From the NCBI GenBank assembly GCA_016198805.1, contig JACQHU010000159.1, positions 1-12,900 of the forward strand: a DNA stretch of 12,900 nucleotides, read 5' to 3'. Positions 1-6,271 of this stretch are shown piece by piece. The notes beneath the pieces are model-generated. The model was not told the origin of the DNA and ran no database searches. It saw only the letters and a list, made by a program, of their open reading frames with translations. Source of the stretch: Armatimonadota bacterium (GTDB taxonomy: Bacteria; Sysuimicrobiota; Sysuimicrobiia; Sysuimicrobiales; Humicultoraceae). How positions within the stretch are numbered: the first letter of the stretch is position 1; each line of letters begins with the position of its first letter. The position numbers and the translations under genes were made by a program.

Positions 1-102
1 GCACCCAAGGGTGTGACAACGCACAGTGAAACCAGCCTTGTGGACCTGTGCCTGGCACTGTATCCACAGATCGTTGCCACCAGGCCGCCACCAGAACGCG
101 AA

Positions 103-124
103 GACGCGGGCGGAAACCCGCGTC
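103..124 (-). terminator. Terminator-like hairpin after tRNA-like sequence
   Basis: A perfect 8-bp stem (GACGCGGG at 103-110, CCCGCGTC at 117-124) closes a six-base loop. Read on the minus strand it lies 16 bases beyond the CCA at 141-143. No T-run follows, so it is only terminator-like. It resembles the hairpin that follows the tmRNA gene at 1975-2000: both have the core GCGGG-TT-loop-CCCGC, and one G-C pair in that stem is an A-T pair here. Confidence 0.4.
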
Positions 125-140
125 CCGATTGGGAAATCTT

Positions 141-240
141 TGGTGGACCCGGACGCAAAGGATTCGAACCGTGGCGGAGGTCCCCCTCGAGACGGCCGTG
201 CTGGACACGACCGCTCCCTCACTCTGCCAGCGCATCGCAC
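141..240 (-). other. tRNA-like remnant (class II-like), not a functional tRNA
   Basis: On the minus strand this ends in an encoded CCA (143-141) with discriminator A. It contains a T-loop-like GGTTCGAATCC (170-160), a GAGG/CCTC pair that could be a variable arm, a possible 5-bp anticodon stem around a seven-base loop with U33 and CCA as bases 34-36, and the TGGCAGAGTG string often found in the D region of serine tRNAs. The T-stem is broken by mismatches, the distance from T-loop to CCA is five bases too long, and no 5' strand matches the acceptor. It could be a decayed tRNA or chance resemblance. Confidence 0.25.
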
Positions 241-363
241 GCAAGGCCCTTGCCGAACCCGACCATCCGGAAGATCCTCCCGCCTGGTCGCAGGAGGAGA
301 GAAAGCCGCTCAGAGACCTGACACGCACCGTCTCAACCGACGCCGAGATGCCCGGTGGGAAGG

Positions 364-413
364 CATGATCATGATTAGTGTGCTATAGTCATGCTAGAGC
401 AAGCTAGAGGAGG
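364..413 (+). promoter_or_regulatory. Promoter and likely operator of the toxin-antitoxin module
   Basis: An extended -10 box, TGCTATAGT (381-389), lies just before the antitoxin gene. No good -35 is seen, as is common for extended -10 promoters. The perfect palindrome CATGATCATG (364-373) ends seven bases before it, where a repressor would block RNA polymerase. The heptamer GCTAGAG is directly repeated (at 393 and 403) around the expected transcript start. A strong ribosome binding site AGAGGAGG (406-413) sits five bases before the ATG. Antitoxins of this class normally repress their own promoter, so the palindrome is the obvious operator candidate; this is inferred. Confidence 0.5.
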
Positions 414-418
414 ATTCC

Positions 419-691
419 ATGGCAAGGAAGGTGCAGGTTGTGCTGGATGACAAGACTTACGGCCTCCTTCAGGATCTGGCCGGCCCACGCGCCGGCAACA
501 AGAGCTTCGTCGTCCGCGAGGCCCTTCGTCACTTCGCCGATCGCGAACAACTTGAGCGAGCGCTCGACGCGGTCCTGGGCCAGCGCCACGCGCGCGAGGC
601 CATGGAGGCCGGCATCGCGGCCCGACGGGCAGGACGCCTCGTCCCGCACGCCGCCGTCGTCAGGCGGCCCCGGCGGCGGGGCGCGCGGTGA
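419..691 (+). CDS. Ribbon-helix-helix (CopG-type) antitoxin
   Basis: This 90-residue protein begins with the pattern of a ribbon-helix-helix DNA-binding domain: a short beta strand (residues 3-9, KVQVVLD), a helix and a turn (GPRAGNKS), then a second helix (FVVREALRHFADREQLERAL). The rest, from about residue 55, is basic and probably disordered until it binds the toxin. Such proteins dimerise through the beta strand, bind operator DNA and neutralise a RelE/ParE-type toxin. The next gene starts inside its stop codon (GTGA overlap at 688-691), so the two are translationally coupled. The start is fixed by AGAGGAGG five bases upstream. The exact antitoxin subfamily cannot be read from the sequence alone. 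Confidence 0.75.
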   Translation: MARKVQVVLDDKTYGLLQDLAGPRAGNKSFVVREALRHFADREQLERALDAVLGQRHAREAMEAGIAARRAGRLVPHAAVVRRPRRRGAR

Positions 692-930
692 GGATTCTCT
701 GGACTGAGCCGGCAGCAGCCGCGTTCCGAAGGCTCCCCAAGGAAGTCCAAAGGGACATTCTGGATCGCATTGATCTCCTGTCCGATTTCCCGGACCTCTA
801 CCCCGTCAGGGACAGGCAGCCCTACGCCGGGTTCCGCTACTTCTTTGTCCGCCGGTGGTGCGTGAGTTACGTGACAGCCGATGGAACACTCATCATACTG
901 GCGGTCTTCCCCACTCGACGGGCCGTGTAA
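688..930 (+). CDS. RelE/ParE-superfamily toxin
   Basis: An 80-residue protein with the length and layout of the RelE/ParE fold: an initial strand (MRILWTEPA), two helices (AAAFRRLPKEVQRDILDRIDLL), then C-terminal strands carrying the aromatic and basic residues typical of the family (FRYFFVRRWCVSYV and LIILAVFPTRR). RelE members cut mRNA in the ribosomal A site; ParE members poison gyrase. The sequence does not settle which. The GTG start overlaps the antitoxin stop codon, giving the usual antitoxin-first order. If it is ribosome-dependent, the stalled ribosomes it produces would be substrates for the tmRNA and SmpB encoded nearby. Confidence 0.7.
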   Translation: MRILWTEPAAAAFRRLPKEVQRDILDRIDLLSDFPDLYPVRDRQPYAGFRYFFVRRWCVSYVTADGTLIILAVFPTRRAV

Positions 931-1195
931 GCCCCCGAATTCCGTCCAGCGCTGCACGGGCTTTCTGCTCGGGCTCCCGCCATTGCGAACGGTGTTCCCC
1001 CGCCAGGTCCTGCCTGACCGCGCCTGTCGTGGTCCCCCAGTCGACCAGACGAGCTGCGCCGCACTCCAACCCGCGCGCTGGAACAGGATGCCCACCATCT
1101 GCGCGCAGCCCCCGGGAGGATCGGCGTCAGGCGTCCGGGAGGAAGTTGCTGCTGCAACGAAAAACCATTACCGCCGCACGCGCTGCAGGATGCAC

Positions 1196-1951
1196 ATGAG
1201 TGACCTTCACTTAGAGGTCTTCGGCGATGGTGAGCCAGCCGTCTTCGTGCACGGCAGCTTCGGCTGGGGACTCGACACCTTCCCACACCAGCGCGCACTG
1301 GCCGACCGGTACCGAGTCATCCTTGTGGACAGACGCGGATTCGGGGATAGCCCACCGGCCGAGGACGTCGGCTGGCCAACGGACATGCACGATATCGCGC
1401 GGCTCCTCAGCGAAGTCGGCGGGGCGCATCTTGTGGGGCAGTCCTACGGCGCGGTCGTGAGCCTGCTGGCCGCCGGTCTCCGCCCTGACGCCGTTCGCTC
1501 GCTCGTGGCCATCGAGCCCCCCGCATTCGAGATCGCAAAGGGCCACGAGGCCGACACGATCATCGGGGCCCAGAAGCCAGTCTTCGAACGGGCCGGGGCC
1601 ATGACGGCCCGGGACATCAACGACCGGATGGCCGCGTTCACCCTGAAGGACTGGGCCGCGATCGAGAGCACGCGAAGAGAACGGTGGCCCGGGGACGCCC
1701 CGATCCCCCTCGACGTGCTGGCGGCGGCACCATTTCCCAAAGTTCTTGCGAGGGGCGCCTGGCGACCGGATCTCTTCCCGGGTCGAGAGACAACCGCGCA
1801 GGCTCACAGGATCGTGTGCGAGATCATGGCGGAAGCCATCAATGCTAGTGTGGTCGTGTTCAACGACTCGGCGCATAACCCGCAAATGGAGGAAGCCGAG
1901 CGGTTCAATGCTCTCTTGCAGCAAGTCTGGCAGTCTGCCCACCCAAGCTGA
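1196..1951 (+). CDS. Alpha/beta-fold hydrolase
   Basis: A 251-residue alpha/beta hydrolase. The oxyanion-hole HG is at residues 19-20 (VFVHGSFGWG), the strand-turn VDRRGFGDS at 44-52, the nucleophile elbow GQSYG at 81-85 with Ser83, and a catalytic His is expected at 227 (NDSAHNPQMEEAERFN). The acid residue is not obvious. The substrate cannot be predicted; relatives include esterases, haloperoxidase-like enzymes and C-C bond hydrolases. The frame is open back to 881, but that part has no family resemblance. The ATG at 1196 has AGGA five bases before it and puts the first strand at the N-terminus. It stands alone, converging on ssrA, and the hairpin at 1975-2000 probably terminates both. Confidence 0.8.
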   Translation: MSDLHLEVFGDGEPAVFVHGSFGWGLDTFPHQRALADRYRVILVDRRGFGDSPPAEDVGWPTDMHDIARLLSEVGGAHLVGQSYGAVVSLLAAGLRPDAVRSLVAIEPPAFEIAKGHEADTIIGAQKPVFERAGAMTARDINDRMAAFTLKDWAAIESTRRERWPGDAPIPLDVLAAAPFPKVLARGAWRPDLFPGRETTAQAHRIVCEIMAEAINASVVVFNDSAHNPQMEEAERFNALLQQVWQSAHPS

Positions 1952-1974
1952 AGTCAGGGAGGCACTACATGAGC

Positions 1975-2000
1975 GGGGCGCGGGCTGGAACCCGCGCCCC
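1975..2000. terminator. Bidirectional terminator hairpin between hydrolase and ssrA
   Basis: A perfect 10-bp stem (GGGGCGCGGG at 1975-1984, CCCGCGCCCC at 1991-2000) with a six-base loop sits in the 63-base gap between the convergent hydrolase and tmRNA genes. The plus-strand continuation contains CTTTT 10-14 bases after the stem; the minus side lacks a T-run. It shares its stem core with the hairpin at 103-124. Confidence 0.6.
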
Positions 2001-2014
2001 CACTGGAATCCTTT

Positions 2015-2364
2015 TGGTGGAGGCGGCGGGAATCGAACCCGCGTCCTGAGTGGATGAGGGCGAGGCCTCTACGAGCGTAGCCCGCGTTCTCGTTCTCGCC
2101 CCCCGGGACTCCCGCGGACCGGATTCCCGGGCGGCCAGCCCGTTGCGATTCCCGCCTCAGACCCCGGGCCAGGGTCCGCTGCGGTAGCCGGCTTGTGGCG
2201 CTTCTCCCGGGCCGCCGGCCCTACCGGGGAAGCGTCGTCGCTATTTAAGCGGCGAGAGCGTACTGTGTGTTGGCGTTTATGCGCCTGCCAGTTGATTAAC
2301 GAGGACCTGACCACCTCGGCTCGCAGCCTCACTGCTTCCCACCCAGTCGAGACCGTTCGCCCCC
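2015..2364 (-). ncRNA. ssrA: tmRNA (transfer-messenger RNA)
   Basis: The 350-base RNA starts GGGGGCGAACGG and ends in a T-arm (GCGGG-TTCGATT-CCCGC) followed by CGCCTCC, A and an encoded CCA. The 5' GGGGGCG pairs with the 3' CGCCTCC over seven pairs with the wobble G3.U70, the identity element for alanyl-tRNA synthetase. The tag frame (2274-2245) has GCC as likely resume codon, preceded by UAAAC with A at -4 as in known tmRNAs. It encodes ANTQYALAA then TAA, so the added tag is Ala plus this peptide, ending in the ALAA degron recognised by ClpXP. tmRNA with SmpB rescues ribosomes stalled on broken mRNA. smpB lies 3.9 kb away on the same strand. The body was not folded base by base. Confidence 0.95.
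2245..2274 (-). other. tmRNA tag reading frame, peptide ANTQYALAA
   Basis: Nine sense codons and TAA inside ssrA. The tag closely resembles the short tags of Thermus-like bacteria and has the invariant LAA end. The alternative of resuming earlier, at ATA AAC, would add Ile-Asn, but only the GCC choice keeps A at -4 and C at -1 as in E. coli. Confidence 0.85.
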
Positions 2365-2386
2365 AGACCTGATCGCGACTGAACAC

Positions 2387-2399
2387 TGTTATTATACCA
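2387..2399. promoter_or_regulatory. Overlapping divergent extended -10 boxes
   Basis: The 13 bases TGTTATTATACCA read as TG-T-TATTAT on the plus strand (2387-2395) and as TG-G-TATAAT on the minus strand (2399-2391). The minus copy is a perfect consensus -10 placed 26 bases before the mature 5' end of tmRNA, leaving a leader of about 20 bases for RNase P to remove. The plus copy points towards the gene at 2520. No convincing -35 is present on either side. Confidence 0.6.
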
Positions 2400-2519
2400 C
2401 GACAGGAGTTGGCGCCACCTTCTGCCAACTACCCACCCGGGCCGGCCTTCCAAGCCGAACTTTCCAGGAGACGGACCGAAGAGCCCGCGAGACGTGTCGT
2501 GACCAGGGGGTGCGTCGTC

Positions 2520-3287
2520 ATGCATGAGCGCCTGATCGGTAGACGGGAACTGCTCGGGGCCGCTGCCCTGGCGTTGGCGCCGCTGCACATCCGGATCCAG
2601 CCCGCGTTGCCAGTCCGGCTGCCAAACCCGTCCGGCATCCACCAGAACGCTGCGGAGGTTCGCCCAGGCCCGCCCGACCTGCGCCCCGGTCCGGCGCCGG
2701 CCAGGATCGAGCCCTTCGCGCCCGCGCACGTGCGCGCGAGGCTCCGGGACCTGGACGCGCAGGACCCAGCCTGGCGCGCATTCATGCAGCTCTGGGAAAG
2801 CCTGGGCTACCGCCGCCACGACGCGAGCGCTGTCGGCGGGGCCCATCGGATCGACGGGAGACCACCGGGACGCGCGGTGACCGTCGTGCTCCTTCCCCTG
2901 ACGCTGCGGGCGGTCCCGGGTCACCTCACCGTGTTCCGCGTGAACGCCACGGTGGGCCGCACGGCCTATGCCGACCTCTCAGCCTGGGCGTTCCAGGTGG
3001 ACAAGCAGGGCCGGCGCCGCGCCAGCCGGTTCCGCTCGCGGGCGGCCGGCGTTGAGGAGGAGTGCAGGGAAGACCCCGATGAGTTGCTGCGCCGCGTCAG
3101 GAGGCAGTTCCTCTGGAGCATGATCAGGTGCTGCGCCGAGGAGACGGTGGAGGCGACCCTGGAGCAGATGCTCGACAAAGCCCACGGACAGCCCGGCGAG
3201 CATCCCGAGGACGCGTGGGTCTGGCTCGGCGCAAAGTGTGCTGCGTGGTGCCCGGTCTCGGTGGGGCTGGACCTGGCCTTCTCTTGA
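2520..3287 (+). CDS. Hypothetical protein with possible Tat-type N-terminus
   Basis: I do not recognise this 255-residue protein. The N-terminus (GRRELLGAAALALAPL, residues 7-22) has twin arginines followed by a hydrophobic stretch, so a Tat-type export signal is possible, although the motif is imperfect. Residues 30-65 are rich in Pro. The body (about 70-255) mixes predicted helices and strands and contains Cys182, the pair Cys204-Cys205 and a CxxxC at 240-244. The frame is open from a TTG at 2409, but the ATG at 2520 follows GGGGG (2506-2510) and gives the signal-like N-terminus, so I prefer it. It ends only 15 bases from the convergent sua5 gene, with no terminator between. Confidence 0.6.
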   Translation: MHERLIGRRELLGAAALALAPLHIRIQPALPVRLPNPSGIHQNAAEVRPGPPDLRPGPAPARIEPFAPAHVRARLRDLDAQDPAWRAFMQLWESLGYRRHDASAVGGAHRIDGRPPGRAVTVVLLPLTLRAVPGHLTVFRVNATVGRTAYADLSAWAFQVDKQGRRRASRFRSRAAGVEEECREDPDELLRRVRRQFLWSMIRCCAEETVEATLEQMLDKAHGQPGEHPEDAWVWLGAKCAAWCPVSVGLDLAFS

Positions 3288-3302
3288 ACCCGGCGTCGGC
3301 CG

Positions 3303-4334
3303 TCAGCCCGCTCCGGCCGCCCGTCGCAGCCGGTCCATCACGGCCCGACCCAGGCCTTCCTCAGGGATTGCCTCGACGACGATGGCGTCCAGGCCGGCGT
3401 CGTCCAGTTCGCGCAGTTGCGCGAACAGGTTTGCCGCGATCACCCGGGGATCGCCGCGGGGCCCCATGACGCGGACCACCGCGCCGGGTGGCACGCGGTC
3501 CGCCGACTCGGCCGTCACCATCACGCCCACGCGGAGTCCCTGATCCCACAGGCGGCGGACGGCCGCGTCGAGGTCGGCGCCTGCGCGTTCGGGCAGGGCG
3601 TTCACCAGGACGACCCTGGCGCGCGGGGCGTAGTGACGGTACTGGGTACCGGGCGACCGTGCCAGCGCGGCCTGCATCTGCAGTGTGGCCACCGCCACTT
3701 CTCCCACGATGGCCTGCAGCGTCTCGACGGTCAGGCCGCCCGGGCGCAGCACGGTCGGTGTTGCGCCGGTAAGGTCGAGCACCGTCGACTCCACACCCAG
3801 AGGCGTCGGGCCGGCGTCCAGGATCACGTCGATCCGCTCGCCCAGGTCCGCCTGCACGTGCCGGGCGGTCGTCGGGCTTGGACGGCCCGAGCGGTTCGCG
3901 CTCGGAGCGGCGACCGGGCAGCCCGCTGCCCGGATGAGCGCCAGCGCGACCGGGTGGGCGGGCATCCGCACGGCAACGGTCGGCAGCCCTCCGCGGGTCA
4001 CGACCGGCACCACCGGTGAGGCGGGCAGCACCAGTGTCAGCGGCCCGGGCCAGCACCGCGCGATGAGCGTGCGGGCGGACGGGGGCACGTCCGTCACGAT
4101 CGCCGCCAGGGCCGCCTCGTCGGCCAGGTGGACGATGATCGGATTATCCGTGGGCCGCCCCTTGGCCTCGAAGATGCGCTCGACGGCGCGGGCGTTCAGG
4201 GCATCGGCGCCCAGACCGTAGACCGTCTCCGTGGGGAAGGCGACGAGCCCGCCGGCAGCGAGGACGTGCGTCGCTTCGCGGATCGCTCCCGGATCGGGCG
4301 ATGCGGGATCAACCGGAATCAGTCGCGCAGTCAT
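3303..4334 (-). CDS. sua5: L-threonylcarbamoyladenylate synthase, Sua5 type
   Basis: Makes threonylcarbamoyl-AMP from threonine, bicarbonate and ATP, the first step of t6A37 modification of ANN-decoding tRNAs. The YrdC/Sua5 domain covers about residues 5-205: FPTETVYGLG (33-42), KGRPTDNPIIVHL (58-70), PSANRSGRPSPTTA (144-157) and ESTVLDL (182-188). The linker PGTQYRHYAP (228-237) and a C-terminal Rossmann-like domain make it the two-domain Sua5 form, with the usual length of 343 residues. I chose the ATG at 4334 over the GTG at 4370 because family members begin just before this point; the ribosome binding site is weak either way. It is the last gene of the minus-strand string, 51 bases after purK. 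Confidence 0.92.
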   Translation of the reverse strand: MTARLIPVDPASPDPGAIREATHVLAAGGLVAFPTETVYGLGADALNARAVERIFEAKGRPTDNPIIVHLADEAALAAIVTDVPPSARTLIARCWPGPLTLVLPASPVVPVVTRGGLPTVAVRMPAHPVALALIRAAGCPVAAPSANRSGRPSPTTARHVQADLGERIDVILDAGPTPLGVESTVLDLTGATPTVLRPGGLTVETLQAIVGEVAVATLQMQAALARSPGTQYRHYAPRARVVLVNALPERAGADLDAAVRRLWDQGLRVGVMVTAESADRVPPGAVVRVMGPRGDPRVIAANLFAQLRELDDAGLDAIVVEAIPEEGLGRAVMDRLRRAAGAG

Positions 4335-4385
4335 CAGCTCTCGTGGGAACCTGGCATGCCTGCGAAGCACTCGTCCGCGGCGCGC

Positions 4386-5564
4386 CTACGGTCGTACCGA
4401 TTCGCTCACCGGCTCCCACCGGAGCGACGCTGTCGCGCGGCGCGCGCGCTCCAGCGCATCTTCCGGCGTGGCGCCCAGCGCGGTGATGTACCCGAGCGTG
4501 CGCCGCGGCCATGCCTCGGCCTTCCCATACAGGTGCAGCGAGACAGCGGGATCGGCCAGGGCCTCCTCCACTCCGGCAAGACGCGCCGGGCCGCGCAGAG
4601 TCCCCAGGAGATTCACCATCGCGGCCGGCCGCAGCAGGTCGGTCGACCCAAGCGGCAGGCCGCAGATCGCCCGCAGGTGCTGCTGGAACTGGGAGGTCGG
4701 GCACGCGTTGATCGTGTAGTGCCCGGAGTTGTGCGGGCGCGGCGCCAGTTCGTTCACCAGGATCTCGCCCCGCTCGAGCAGGAACATCTCGACGGCCAGC
4801 ACGCCGACGAGATCCAGCGCGGTCGCGATGGACTCGGCCAGGCTCCGCACGCGTTCGGCGACGCGATCCGGCAGCGCGGCAGGCGCCGATACCTCGGCCA
4901 GGATGCCCTCGTCATGCACCGTGCGGACCACCGGGTATGTCCTGCGCTCGCCGTTCAGCCCTCGGGCCGCCACCACGGCGAGTTCCATCACAAACGGAAT
5001 GTGGCGCTCGACCACCAGCGGCCCGCGCTCGAACCCCAGGGCTGCGGCGTCGTTCAGATCACTCGGCGAGGACACGCGCGCCTGACCACGGCCGTCGTAG
5101 CCGAAGAACGGGATCTTGACGATACACGGCATTCCCAGCAACCGCACCGCGGCCTCCAGCGCGGCGGGGGAGCCGGCCTCGCGCCACGGCGGCGCGGGGA
5201 CACCGTGCTCGTAGAGGAAGGCCTTCTCTCGCAGCCGGTGCTGACAGGCCGCCAGGGTGACACTCGATGGCCGCACGGGACGCAGCGCCTCGGCCGCCCG
5301 CGCGCCCTCCACCGAGATCCGCTCGACCGCGAAGGTCACGACGTCGGCGCGGGTGGCCAGCGCGCGGATGGCTTCCGGATCATCGAACGGCGCCGTCACG
5401 TGCACGTCGGCCACCTGCGCACCGGGCGCCAGCGGCGATGGGTCGAGCACGGCCACGCCATAGCCCACCCGCCGGGCATCGAGCGCCAGCATGCGGCCCA
5501 GTTGTCCTCCGCCGACGATGCCGATGGTGGCCCCCGGCAGCAGTGGAGCTGTCCCGCCGCTCAC
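4386..5564 (-). CDS. purK: N5-carboxyaminoimidazole ribonucleotide synthase
   Basis: ATP-grasp enzyme that joins bicarbonate to AIR, giving N5-CAIR, the substrate of PurE in purine synthesis. Length 392 residues. The N-terminal VGGGQLGRM (17-25) is the family's nucleotide-fold start. Further on are FFGYDGRGQ in the ATP-grasp core, VNELAPRPHNSGHYTINAC (a PurK hallmark), TSQFQQHLRAICGLPLG and LHLYGKAEAWPRRTLGYIT. The segment usually reading TYEFENV is here TFAVERI, a divergent form. The GTG start at 5564 overlaps the purE stop codon (GTGA) and begins where family similarity begins. The frame is open upstream to 5624, but that part overlaps purE and is not needed. Co-translated with purE. Confidence 0.93.
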   Translation of the reverse strand: MSGGTAPLLPGATIGIVGGGQLGRMLALDARRVGYGVAVLDPSPLAPGAQVADVHVTAPFDDPEAIRALATRADVVTFAVERISVEGARAAEALRPVRPSSVTLAACQHRLREKAFLYEHGVPAPPWREAGSPAALEAAVRLLGMPCIVKIPFFGYDGRGQARVSSPSDLNDAAALGFERGPLVVERHIPFVMELAVVAARGLNGERRTYPVVRTVHDEGILAEVSAPAALPDRVAERVRSLAESIATALDLVGVLAVEMFLLERGEILVNELAPRPHNSGHYTINACPTSQFQQHLRAICGLPLGSTDLLRPAAMVNLLGTLRGPARLAGVEEALADPAVSLHLYGKAEAWPRRTLGYITALGATPEDALERARRATASLRWEPVSESVRP

Positions 5565-6271
5565 GCCCGCTCGCCCTCTCTGGATCGCGCCTGCTCGCCC
5601 TCCCTGGATCGGGCCTCCTGCCACGCCCGGTCGGCATCGCGGACCACGGCCGCCTGCTCCTCCTGGCGCCGCCGCAGCCGTTCACGGATCTCAGGTTCGC
5701 TCACGCCGAGGATACGCGCGGCCAGGAGAGCGGCGTTGATTGCGCCGGCCCGGCCGATCGCCACCGTCCCCACCGGCACCCCGCCGGGCATCTGGACCAT
5801 CGACAGCACGGAGTCGAGTCCTTTCAGATGTTCGCTCGGCACGGGGACGCCGATGACCGGCAGCACCGTCTTGGCGGCTGTCACCCCCGGGAGATGGGCC
5901 GCCCCACCGGCTCCGGCGATGATGACTTTGATCCCGCGCTGCTCGGCCTCCGCCGCGTACTGGAACGCCCAGTCGGGCGTGCGGTGGGCCGAGACCACCC
6001 GGACCTCGTGCGGGATGCCGAGGTCGATCAGGACCTCTGCCGCGGCTTCCATGATCGGGCGATCGGACGTGCTGCCCATGATGATGCCGACGGCCGGCGC
6101 CCGTGTAGCCTCAGACGACTCGGGTGCAACGGCTTGGGAGGCTCTCGGCCCACCCGCCCGAGGTGCTCGCGCCCGCGGCTTCCGCGCTCCTGCCCGGGCT
6201 CCCCCCCGCGCCGGCGCCTTCCGGCGGGCCGCAGCCGCCGTGCGACGGGTCCTCCCCCGCGCGTTCGGCAT
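5561..6271 (-). CDS. purE: N5-CAIR mutase with basic N-terminal extension
   Basis: Converts N5-CAIR to CAIR in purine synthesis. The class I PurE core spans about residues 60-215, with GSTSD (66-70), SAHRTP (94-99), AGAGGAAHLPG (119-129) and SMVQMPGGVPV (157-167). It is preceded by about 58 residues composed almost wholly of Ala, Arg, Gly, Pro and Lys, absent from ordinary PurE (about 160-170 residues). The ATG at 6271 shares its A with the smpB stop (TAATG), which argues that this start, and so the extension, is used. The C-terminus carries two copies of an eight-residue repeat (ARSREGE plus Q/R) after a charged helix. It is followed immediately by purK. Confidence 0.93.
   Translation of the reverse strand: MPNARGRTRRTAAAARRKAPARGGARAGARKPRARAPRAGGPRASQAVAPESSEATRAPAVGIIMGSTSDRPIMEAAAEVLIDLGIPHEVRVVSAHRTPDWAFQYAAEAEQRGIKVIIAGAGGAAHLPGVTAAKTVLPVIGVPVPSEHLKGLDSVLSMVQMPGGVPVGTVAIGRAGAINAALLAARILGVSEPEIRERLRRRQEEQAAVVRDADRAWQEARSREGEQARSREGERA
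5569..5616. repeat. 24-bp tandem duplication at the 3' end of purE
   Basis: Units 5569-5592 and 5593-5616 match at 22 of 24 bases and encode, on the minus strand, ARSREGEQ and ARSREGER in frame. The array lies directly upstream of the purK start. A multiple of three keeps both genes in frame if copies are gained or lost. Confidence 0.85.

Larger units (their letters stand above)
1..418. other. Gene-poor leading stretch
   Basis: No convincing coding region is seen in the first 418 bases. The overlapping short reading frames are rich in Arg, Pro and Ser and look like nothing I know, as expected for frames open by chance in GC-rich DNA. The stretch contains a hairpin (103-124), a tRNA-like 3' end on the minus strand (141-240) and the promoter region of the toxin-antitoxin module (364-413), each listed separately. 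Confidence 0.6.

Noticed and set aside
141..240. Functional tryptophan-like tRNA with anticodon CCA
   Set aside because: T-stem mismatches, wrong spacing to the CCA end and no matching 5' acceptor strand.
529..1098. A 189-codon minus-strand frame across the toxin-antitoxin region
   Set aside because: It overlaps both coupled genes, has no ribosome binding site and no recognisable domain.
881..1195. N-terminal extension of the alpha/beta hydrolase
   Set aside because: No family similarity, and it overlaps the toxin gene; the ATG at 1196 has a ribosome binding site.
141..2040. An integrative element inserted at the ssrA 3' end, with a displaced copy near 141
   Set aside because: The two ends share only short similarity and no integrase is present; a true attachment duplication would be near-identical.
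2069..2924. Minus-strand reading frames across and beyond ssrA
   Set aside because: They run through a structured RNA gene and its promoter, or antisense to the gene at 2520, without motifs.
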